From Chloroflexota bacterium (GTDB lineage: Bacteria; Chloroflexota; Limnocylindria; Limnocylindrales; CSP1-4), in the NCBI GenBank assembly GCA_021815005.1, contig JAKAHL010000121.1:1-6437 (forward strand): a stretch of DNA of 6,437 nucleotides, in the 5' to 3' direction. Positions 1-6,437 of the stretch are shown in pieces. The position numbers and the translations under genes were made by a program. Position 1 is the first letter of the stretch, and each line of letters starts with the position of its first letter. Below the pieces are notes generated by a model. It did no database searches and was not told the DNA's origin. It worked only from the letters and a program-made list of their open reading frames with translations.

Positions 1-46
1 GCACACACGTCGCGCGCCGGGTGTTGTCGCGCTGCGTGGCAGGCAC

Positions 47-105
47 CGCGCCGCCGCGATCCCCCGCGCCCCGCCCTCCCGCGCGCCGCCGCGATCCCCC
101 GCGCC
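47..105. repeat. Two 24-bp direct repeats, 35-bp period
   Basis: Positions 47-70 and 82-105 are identical over 24 bases (core GCCGCCGCGATCCCCCGCG), separated by 11 bases of C-rich sequence. They lie just beyond the stop of the MFS-like remnant, at the left edge of the window. Only two copies are visible, and more could lie outside. No inverted symmetry or T-run is present, so this is not a recognisable terminator. The simplest reading is a short tandem duplication in intergenic DNA. Confidence 0.75.
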
Positions 106-110
106 GCCGC

Positions 111-428
111 CTAGTCGGCCGCGATGGCCGGCGCCGCCGCCGGCGCTGAGATCGACGGCGACGCGCCGGCGCCCGTCGCGAGCCAGTGGAGCGACGGCAC
201 CAGCGCCGCGGGCGCCGTCCCGATGTTCCGGCCCAGGCTGCGCTGCGTGGCGATGACCGCGGAGGCAAGGCCGGTTTCGGACCGGGGCACCGAGTTGGGG
301 TTCACCGTGAAGGTGCCGGTCGTGGCCCCCGCGAAGGCCAGGCACAGCGCCCGTCGGTCCAGCGGGATGCCGCCCCCCCCGGCGCCGGCGACGGGGTCGG
401 TTCCGGGCGGCGGGTCCGCCAGCCGAGC
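111..428 (-). pseudogene. MFS transporter C-terminal remnant (putative)
   Basis: This minus-strand frame runs without a stop from directly after the methyltransferase TGA to a TAG at 111, giving 105 residues. About 94% of its codons end in G or C, as expected for coding DNA here. The middle resembles the conserved late segment of DHA2/MFS efflux pumps (family pattern roughly xxGLASAVxxTxRxLGxxxGTA); seen here are ETGLASAVIATQRSLG and NIGTA, preceded by a weakly hydrophobic stretch. The other transporter helices are missing. The only ATG/GTG start in the frame is GTG at 305, which would give a 64-residue protein lacking the preceding hydrophobic segment. A run of eight C (373-380) lies inside. 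The frame is the same as that of the methyltransferase upstream, so stop readthrough would join them. I infer a truncated or decaying gene; a small novel protein starting at 305 is the alternative. Confidence 0.4.
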
Positions 429-1076
429 TCACGCCAATCCCTCGCGTCCCTCCCCGCTCGGCCGGTGCGCCCAGGCCATTTGCTGGGCGATCGCGACACC
501 GCCGCGCGCCGCGTGCTGGCGCCGCTCATGCCGGAGAATCTCGAGCCCCGGGAAGGCCCCCTCGAGCGTCTCGGACGTGTACAGCCGCTCCGGGAACGGC
601 GGGCCGGCGTGCCCGAACGCGTCCACGTGGTGGCCGGCGACGTACAGGTGCCCGCCCGGCGCCACGGCCTCCGCGGCGGCCGCGAAGATCCGCGCGCGCT
701 CGTCGGCGGGCGGGTGCAGGTTGGCCACCACCACCAGGTCGAACCGTTCGGCCGCCGACGCGACGGCCACGATATCGCCCACGACCGTGCGGACGGTCAG
801 GCGCTCTGCATCGGCCGACCGGGCGAGCTGGGCCAGCGCCTCGGGGGACTGGTCCACGGCGGTGACATCCCAGCCGGCCCGGGCCAGCCAGAGGCTGTTG
901 CGACCGGCGCCCGCCCCCAGGTCGAGCGCCCGTCCGGGCGCCAGCGCGCCGGCCAGCTCGACGAGGGCATCGTCGGCCGCCCAGCCCGCCGAGACGCCGT
1001 CGCGGTGCCATCCCTGCCGGTGGTCGTGGCCGTGGCGGGGTGTCTGGGGGCTGTTGGAGGGATCGTTGTCGTTCAT
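429..1076 (-). CDS. Class I SAM-dependent methyltransferase, TehB-like
   Basis: This 215-residue protein has a complete Rossmann methyltransferase core. Motif I is LDLGAGAGRNSLWLA (about 51-65), with the GRNSL signature shared with TehB-type enzymes. Asp75 in VTAVD is the expected ribose-binding acid. Motif III is around GDI (101), FDLVVV (112-117) is motif IV, and APGGHLYVAGHH (139-150) is the post-core strand with the usual proline-glycine turn. Such enzymes transfer a methyl group from S-adenosylmethionine in the cytoplasm. TehB acts on tellurite, but many relatives have unknown acceptors, so the substrate is not assigned. The N-terminus carries a histidine-rich patch, HGHDHRQGWH (15-24), which could bind metal. 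It begins at ATG 1076 with only a weak Shine-Dalgarno. It lies 76 bases downstream of the membrane transporter gene on the same strand, so the two may share the regulated promoter near 2100. Confidence 0.9.
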   Translation of the reverse strand: MNDNDPSNSPQTPRHGHDHRQGWHRDGVSAGWAADDALVELAGALAPGRALDLGAGAGRNSLWLARAGWDVTAVDQSPEALAQLARSADAERLTVRTVVGDIVAVASAAERFDLVVVANLHPPADERARIFAAAAEAVAPGGHLYVAGHHVDAFGHAGPPFPERLYTSETLEGAFPGLEILRHERRQHAARGGVAIAQQMAWAHRPSGEGREGLA

Positions 1077-1152
1077 GGCTCGTGAGGGTTCTGGGCTGGG
1101 CTGGGCCGAGACGGGGGTGGACTGGGCAGGGGGAGGGGTCCGGCGCCCGGCG

Positions 1153-2070
1153 TCACCGCGTGGACGCCGTCTCCGGGAAGCACTCCGGCGGGCAGACCGC
1201 GCGAGCGCGGCGCACGGCCCGCACGAAGCTGGAGACGGCGATCCCGGCCACGATCACCACCACCAGGACGAGGCCGGCGTTGATGGAGTCCAGGTTGGGG
1301 ATGCCGATCCCCGTGGGCAGGCCGGTGTCGAGCGGTCCTGCGAGCGCCGGCGCGAACAGCTGCACGGACCCCCAGACCGCGAACAGCAGGCCGCCGCCCA
1401 GCAGCGTTCGCCCGGAGACCTCGCGGGCCACGTAGTTCATGACCGCCTCGCCGTAGCCGCGCCGGTGCATCCAGGCCCCGATGAGCAGGCCCGCCAGGCC
1501 CTGGACCAGCATGGTGCCCAGGCCGAAGAGCAGGCCCGGCAGGAACGCCAGGGCGGCGTTGGGCATGGCCGGCGCCAGCACGGTGTAGATGATGATGGCG
1601 AACGCGCCCGTCCCCCAGCCGGCCACGAAGCCGTGGATCAGCGTCATCCGCACGGGGATCGGGGCGCCGCTGGTGTCGAGGGCCTCGTAGGCCACCTCGC
1701 CGCCCTGCAGGTGGAACCCGCGGTGCAACAGCCGCTCGAGCCACTCGGTGAGGTGGAGCTCTCGGCCGAGGCGCAGGATGTACGCGCCGCTGACCGCCAT
1801 CACGATCCCCACCAGCAGGTCCACGACGCTGTTGAACGTGCCGGACGCGAGCAGGGGCGCCAGGGCGAGGTAGGCGAGCTCCGACGCGATGGCCCGCTGG
1901 ACCGTGAAGGCGGCGCTGAACAGGACGCCGGCCTGGAGCCCGCGCCGCCCCGACGCGCCGCCGATCGCGTACGAGAGGGTGATAGGCCAGGTGTGCTCGT
2001 CGGGCGTGACGCCGTGCAGCGCGCCGAGGAGGAAGGCGGTGCCCAGGAGGGGCAGGAGGGTGTTGGTCAC
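1153..2070 (-). CDS. NiCoT/RcnA-like polytopic membrane transporter
   Basis: This is a 305-residue membrane protein with about six or seven hydrophobic segments (roughly 4-22, 46-76, 82-100, 146-168, 176-200, 221-243, 263-284). The first helix ends in HGVTPDEHTWP (19-29), a His/Asp/Glu/His cluster placed like the HxxxxDH metal signature in helix II of nickel/cobalt permeases, though not identical to it. A second conserved-looking motif, HGFVAGWG (146-153), opens the second half. The C-terminus ends with a CPPEC pair (Cys293, Cys297). I infer divalent-metal import or export in the cytoplasmic membrane; direction and metal cannot be told. I chose GTG 2070 because GGAG lies 6 bases upstream (2077-2080). 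Starts farther upstream (GTG 2115, ATG 2109) fall inside the promoter/operator and would add a non-hydrophobic leader. The frame ends with TGA at 1153. Confidence 0.8.
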   Translation of the reverse strand: MTNTLLPLLGTAFLLGALHGVTPDEHTWPITLSYAIGGASGRRGLQAGVLFSAAFTVQRAIASELAYLALAPLLASGTFNSVVDLLVGIVMAVSGAYILRLGRELHLTEWLERLLHRGFHLQGGEVAYEALDTSGAPIPVRMTLIHGFVAGWGTGAFAIIIYTVLAPAMPNAALAFLPGLLFGLGTMLVQGLAGLLIGAWMHRRGYGEAVMNYVAREVSGRTLLGGGLLFAVWGSVQLFAPALAGPLDTGLPTGIGIPNLDSINAGLVLVVVIVAGIAVSSFVRAVRRARAVCPPECFPETASTR

Positions 2071-2076
2071 GAAAGG

Positions 2077-2080
2077 CTCC
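2077..2080 (-). promoter_or_regulatory. Ribosome binding site of the transporter gene
   Basis: GGAG on the minus strand sits 6 bases before GTG 2070. It decides the start of the transporter: neither in-frame start farther upstream (2109, 2115) has a comparable site, and both lie upstream of the predicted transcription start. Confidence 0.6.
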
Positions 2081-2093
2081 GAGGGGGACCTGA

Positions 2094-2114
2094 TGAGAAC
2101 GCGACTCATTCTCA
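2094..2114 (-). promoter_or_regulatory. Fur-family-like operator dyad
   Basis: The minus strand reads TGAGAA, nine bases, TTCTCA: a perfect 6-bp inverted repeat within 21 bases. The left half, TGAGAATGA, closely matches the half-site of the 21-bp Fur consensus (TGATAATGA); over the full site 14 of 21 positions agree. It is strikingly A/T-richer than its surroundings. It covers the predicted -10 and transcription start of the transporter promoter, the classic position for repression by a metal-bound Fur, Zur, Mur or Nur regulator. Which regulator acts is unknown; none is encoded in the window. Confidence 0.5.
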
Positions 2115-2137
2115 CTCACTGGCCCACGCACCGTCAA
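2108..2137 (-). promoter_or_regulatory. Predicted sigma-70 promoter of the transporter unit
   Basis: On the minus strand TTGACG (2132-2137) matches the -35 consensus at five of six bases. It is followed after 18 bases by GAGAAT (2108-2113), which matches the -10 consensus at four of six. Transcription would start near 2101 and leave a leader of about 30 bases containing the ribosome binding site before GTG 2070. In sequence this GC-rich, such a match in the right place is unlikely to be chance, but the call rests on pattern only. Confidence 0.55.
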
Positions 2138-2194
2138 GCCCGCTGCGGGCGCGGGGCCCGGTGCGATGCGCCGCCTGGGGCAGCCGCCAGCGAC

Positions 2195-2219
2195 GGGCCC
2201 GGCGACGCGGGCCGGGCCC
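2195..2219. other. Perfect GC-rich hairpin between two operons
   Basis: GGGCCCGGC (2195-2203), a 7-base loop and GCCGGGCCC (2211-2219) form a 9-bp perfect stem. A second GCCGGGCCC at 2231-2239 and a GGGCCCGG at 2154-2161 could form competing stems. It lies 131-155 bases past the stop of the KOW-like gene and upstream of the transporter promoter, so it may end or protect the 3' end of the helicase transcript. There is no T-run on either side, so it is not a standard intrinsic terminator. The rest of the 2138-2349 gap holds nothing I recognise. Confidence 0.4.
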
Positions 2220-2349
2220 AGGTGAGAGGGGCCGGGCCCGGGCGAGGCGGGTCGTGCGGCAGGCTCCGCCCGGCGCTCCCGCCAAGTCGCGCGGATCCGG
2301 CCACCCGAGGGTGCCCCGGTCGCGCGGAACCAGCGGGCCGTGGCCCTTG

Positions 2350-2703
2350 CTAGCCCTCTGAGGCCTGCGTCTCCGGACTGGCCGCCCGCCCGGCGGCCGG
2401 CGCGGACCGGGGGGCCGGGGCGAGGTCGATGGTCCGGACCCGGCGCGTCCGGCCGGCGGCGGTGCGGACATTGGCGGCCGGGATCACGCCGCCCGCGATC
2501 GACTCGACCACGGCCGTCTGGCCGGCATACAGGCCCGTCCCCAGGATGGTCACGTGCAGGCCCACCTCGATGCCCGCCCGCCCGGTGCTGGCCTCGCGGT
2601 TGATCACCGCGACGGTCGGCGGCGTGACCCGGGGCGCGGGAACCGGCGCGGGGCCCTTGGAGCTTCGGGGCGGCGGGTAGTTCGGCCGCCGCTTCTTCGT
2701 CAT
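2350..2703 (-). CDS. Small KOW/SH3-like domain protein, hypothetical
   Basis: This 117-residue protein has three parts. A basic, proline-rich head (1-30) begins [14 protein letters not shown] central domain of about 45-96 alternates hydrophobic and glycine residues (VGLHVTILGTGLYAGQTAVV) and ends in the basic strand GRTRRVRTIDLAP. An Ala/Pro-rich tail follows. The central pattern, Gx-hydrophobic-x-GxGxYxGxxAxV, resembles the KOW/SH3 barrels of NusG and ribosomal proteins, which bind RNA or ribosomes; this is inferred from shape, not a firm family match. It starts at ATG 2703, overlapping the preceding stop by four bases (ATGA), so translation is probably coupled. Third positions are strongly G/C, supporting real coding. 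Next to an RNA helicase, an RNA-binding or ribosome-associated role is plausible. Confidence 0.7.
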   Translation of the reverse strand: MTKKRRPNYPPPRSSKGPAPVPAPRVTPPTVAVINREASTGRAGIEVGLHVTILGTGLYAGQTAVVESIAGGVIPAANVRTAAGRTRRVRTIDLAPAPRSAPAAGRAASPETQASEG

Positions 2704-2963
2704 GAACGGCCCCCGCGGCTGCTGCGCCGCTCAACCTTGGGCGGCTTGGGCTCGCGGCCGGGGCGCGGCGGGTTGGGAAGCGTGCCGGGCGTCTGGTTCG
2801 GCGGCGGCGCCACCGGCCCCCGGGCGCGGGCGGCCTCAACCTCGCGCTCGAACGCCCTCGCGGTCTCGGCGGGGATGGCGGCATACCACGCCGCCTCGAT
2901 GTGCTTGGTCCGCTCGGTCTCGGCGGCGCGCTGCGCGCGCTCGTGCGGCGAATGCTTGGTCAC
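2700..2963 (-). CDS. Small charged/proline-rich hypothetical protein
   Basis: This 87-residue protein is not one I recognise. Residues about 5-48 are rich in Ala, Glu and Arg ([20 protein letters not shown]) and should be helical. Residues 50-87 are proline-rich and basic ([12 protein letters not shown]) and probably disordered. It has no membrane segment or signal peptide. It starts at GTG 2963, which overlaps the helicase stop by four bases (GTGA), with GAGG about 8 bases upstream. It ends at 2700, overlapping the next start (ATGA). Nearly all codons end in G or C in this frame and not in the other two, so it is a real gene despite its size. Its place between an RNA helicase and a KOW-like protein suggests it works with them, perhaps as a nucleic-acid-binding adaptor; that is inference only. 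Confidence 0.65.
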   Translation of the reverse strand: MTKHSPHERAQRAAETERTKHIEAAWYAAIPAETARAFEREVEAARARGPVAPPPNQTPGTLPNPPRPGREPKPPKVERRSSRGGRS

Positions 2964-4408
2964 GGTCTCGTCCTCGCGTTGGCGCCGGCTCCTGCGGCAT
3001 GGGGATTTGCGTGGGCAGGTCCTCCCGAGCGGCGAAGTCGCTCGCCGGGAAGCGCAATGGGATGTTGCCGGACAGCCGGCCCGCGGCCGGCGCCGATGCC
3101 GATGCCGATGCCGATGCCCGGCGCAACAGGACCCCTGCCTCCCGTCGGCGCGCCCGTCCGCCGCCGGCCGGGGTTGGCGGAGCCCCTTGCCCCGCCACGA
3201 TCGCGAGCGGGCACGGTGCGGAGCGGCTCGGCCCGCAGGGAGCGGTCAGGCTCGAAGCCCGCCACGAGCTCCGACGCGATCGGCCGCTGCAGCAGCCGCT
3301 GGATGTCGCGCAGCAGCTCGGCCTCGTCCACGCAGACGAGGGAGATCGCCCGGCCGCCGACGCCGGCACGGCCCGTGCGCCCGATGCGGTGGACGTAGTC
3401 CGAGGCCACCATCGGCAGCTCGTAGTTCACGACATGCGGCAGCGCCTCGATGTCGATCCCCCGTGCCGCGATGTCGGTGGCGACCAGGATTCCGACGCGG
3501 CCCGCCTTGAAGTCGTCCAGGGCGCGGATCCGCTGGCCCTGGCTCTTGTTGCCGTGGATCGCCGCGGCGGGGATCCCGTCGCGGCCCAGCTGCTCGGCGA
3601 GGCGGTTCGCCCCGTGCTTGGTCCGGGTGAACACCAGCGCCTGCGAGATCCGCCCCGACCCCACCAGGTGCGCGAGGAGGTCCCGCTTGCGCTCGCGGTC
3701 CACCGGGATGACCAGCTGGTCCACCAGCTCCGCAGCCGTGTTGCGCGGCGCCACGTCCACCGTGGCCGGGTCAACGAGCAGGCCCTCGGCCAGCCTGCGG
3801 ATGTCGTCCGAGAAGGTGGCCGAGAACAGGAGGCTCTGGCGGCGCGCCGGCAGCAGCGCCAACACGCGCCGGATGTCGCGGATGAACCCCATGTCGAGCA
3901 TCCGGTCCGCCTCGTCGAGCACGAGGATCTCCACGCGGGAGAGGTCGATGGTCTGCTGCCCCACATGGTCCAGCAGCCGGCCGGGCGTTGCAACCACGAT
4001 GGGCGCGCCCTTGCGCAGGGCGCTCGCCTGGGGGCTGAACCCCACCCCGCCGTAGATCGCCACCGAGCGCGTCGGGCGGTGGCGCCCGTACGTGCGGACG
4101 CTCTCCTCCACCTGGAGCGCGAGCTCGCGGGTGGGGGTGAGGACCAGGGCGCGGACCGGCGGCCGGACGAGCTTCGCGTGGACCGATCGCGCGACGCCGG
4201 TCTGCGGGTCCGAGTCGGCGAGGAGCTGGAGGATGGGCAGGACGAACGCGGCGGTCTTGCCGGTGCCCGTCTGGGCGGCGGCGAGCAGGTCGCGGCCGGC
4301 GAGGACGAGCGGGATGGCCTGGCGCTGGACGGGCGTGGGCTCGGTGTAGCCCTCGTCGGCAACGGCGCGCAGGTAGTCGGGCGCCAGCCCGAGGCTGTCG
4401 AAGGTCAT
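2960..4408 (-). CDS. rhlE: DEAD-box ATP-dependent RNA helicase, RhlE type
   Basis: This 482-residue protein opens with [19 protein letters not shown], close to E. coli RhlE. Every helicase motif is present: Q motif [11 protein letters not shown] (Gln28), Walker A AQTGTGKT (45-52), PTRELA (92-97), TPGR (141-144), DEAD (165-168), SAT (196-198), [10 protein letters not shown] (310-319) and HRIGRTGR (340-347). It unwinds short RNA duplexes with ATP, in ribosome assembly or RNA turnover and cold adaptation in relatives. The tail (about 385-482) is Gly/Arg/Pro-rich with a GIGIGIGIG run (431-439) encoded by a hexanucleotide repeat. After the repeat, third-position G/C bias drops in this frame (about 56%) and is much better in another frame (about 88%) over roughly 2980-3085. 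The true C-terminus may therefore differ through an indel near 3075-3090. It starts at ATG 4408 with AGGAG 11 bases upstream and leads a three-gene unit of overlapping genes. Confidence 0.95.
   Translation of the reverse strand: MTFDSLGLAPDYLRAVADEGYTEPTPVQRQAIPLVLAGRDLLAAAQTGTGKTAAFVLPILQLLADSDPQTGVARSVHAKLVRPPVRALVLTPTRELALQVEESVRTYGRHRPTRSVAIYGGVGFSPQASALRKGAPIVVATPGRLLDHVGQQTIDLSRVEILVLDEADRMLDMGFIRDIRRVLALLPARRQSLLFSATFSDDIRRLAEGLLVDPATVDVAPRNTAAELVDQLVIPVDRERKRDLLAHLVGSGRISQALVFTRTKHGANRLAEQLGRDGIPAAAIHGNKSQGQRIRALDDFKAGRVGILVATDIAARGIDIEALPHVVNYELPMVASDYVHRIGRTGRAGVGGRAISLVCVDEAELLRDIQRLLQRPIASELVAGFEPDRSLRAEPLRTVPARDRGGARGSANPGRRRTGAPTGGRGPVAPGIGIGIGIGAGRGPAVRQHPIALPGERLRRSGGPAHANPHAAGAGANARTRP
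3092..3118. repeat. Hexanucleotide tandem repeat (GCCGAT, 4.5 copies)
   Basis: Four full GCCGAT units and a partial fifth lie within the helicase coding region, read on the minus strand as alternating Gly-Ile codons in the disordered tail. Because the unit is six bases, copy-number change by slippage would keep the frame and vary the length of the Gly-Ile run. Confidence 0.9.
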
Positions 4409-4419
4409 GAAGCGGTGCG

Positions 4420-4424
4420 CTCCT
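4420..4424 (-). promoter_or_regulatory. Ribosome binding site of the helicase gene
   Basis: AGGAG on the minus strand lies 11 bases before ATG 4408, slightly long spacing but a strong match. It supports that start together with the RhlE-like N-terminus. Confidence 0.6.
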
Positions 4425-4533
4425 GAGGGCCCTCCCGCGGGTGCGGGGCCCGGTCAGGGCGTCAAGTGGATCGGGATCTGGCGGCGCAAGCCGCGGACGC
4501 AGACCGGAGCGCCCGTCGAGCACGAAGGTGCGG

Positions 4534-4541
4534 AGTATACC
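4534..4541. promoter_or_regulatory. Candidate -10 element(s) in divergent intergenic region
   Basis: The 222-bp gap between the helicase start (4408) and the sigma start (4631) contains one A/T-rich island, AGTATACC. On the minus strand it reads TATACT, a five-of-six -10 match that would serve the helicase unit with a leader of about 120 bases. On the plus strand TATACC could serve the sigma gene. No convincing -35 box is found at 16-19 bases on either side. The palindrome GTATAC (4535-4540) makes both directions possible. Confidence 0.3.
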
Positions 4542-4630
4542 CCATCTTCGGCAATCACCCGTGCGGAGACCCTCGCCGGGTCTCGAGGCATGACGGCGCA
4601 GGCCCCCGCGCGGCCCGGGGCGGCGCTCTG

Positions 4631-6310
<1,680 letters not shown>

Positions 6311-6437
6311 GCCGGGCCGCGAGGCGAGCCAATGCCGGCGCCGGCCCCGGGACGAGCCGCAGGGATCGCCCGGCCAGCAGCGCGCCGACGTCCGCCGCCG
6401 GGGCGGGTGCGCGCGGGGCACGCCCGAGGGCCAGAGG

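Noticed and set aside
2071..2115. Transporter start at GTG 2115 or ATG 2109
   Set aside because: Both lie within the operator/promoter and upstream of the expected transcription start, and the added residues are not hydrophobic. GTG 2070 has a proper GGAG site.
124..2361. A 745-codon plus-strand open frame across the methyltransferase and transporter
   Set aside because: It is antisense to two clearly recognisable genes, its protein is low-complexity Arg/Ala/Gly/Pro-rich, and no family motif is present. Long stop-free antisense frames are expected at this GC content.
2702..4426. A 574-codon plus-strand open frame opposite the helicase
   Set aside because: The minus strand carries all DEAD-box motifs in order; the plus frame has no domain and is a shadow of G/C-ending codons.
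4466..4630. Upstream extension of the sigma factor to 4466
   Set aside because: The extra 55 residues have poor codon bias, cover the likely divergent promoter region and are not part of any sigma family domain.
6334..6345. Palindrome GCCGGCGCCGGC after the sigma stop as a terminator
   Set aside because: It is a short palindrome of simple GC repeats with no usable loop and no T-run, which is common by chance in this DNA.

Overview
The window is very GC-rich DNA that looks chromosomal and bacterial. Third codon positions in the genes I accept are almost all G or C, so long antisense open frames are common and were discounted. The gene content and the style of the sigma factor suggest an uncultured high-GC soil or freshwater lineage, such as Chloroflexota (Limnocylindria-like) or Actinomycetota. 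This placement is inference only; no marker here settles it.

From left to right, positions 1-4408 are transcribed leftward (minus strand) and 4631-6310 rightward. The left edge holds two copies of a 24-bp direct repeat. Next is a stretch (111-428) with strong coding bias that reads like the C-terminal remnant of an MFS transporter. A class I SAM-dependent methyltransferase of the TehB-like type (429-1076) and a polytopic membrane protein resembling nickel/cobalt exporters and permeases (1153-2070) follow. Upstream of the membrane protein is a well-formed promoter whose -10 and start region are covered by a 21-bp Fur-family-like dyad. This suggests a metal-responsive unit running transporter, methyltransferase, remnant.

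The second leftward unit is a RhlE-type DEAD-box RNA helicase (2960-4408), a small unrecognised charged/proline-rich protein (2700-2963) and a small KOW/SH3-like protein (2350-2703). Each junction is a 4-base stop/start overlap (GTGA, then ATGA), which indicates translational coupling and perhaps a shared RNA-related role. A GC-rich hairpin lies between this unit and the transporter promoter.

A 222-bp divergent intergenic region separates the helicase from an RpoD/SigA-type sigma-70 factor (4631-6310). This protein has complete regions 1.2, 2, 3 and 4, but about 175 residues are inserted between 1.2 and 2.1.

I found no complete new defence or mobile system. The items most worth a second look are the putative metal operator with its transporter, the three-gene overlapping helicase cassette, the apparent frame change in the helicase tail, and the inserted domain of the sigma factor.
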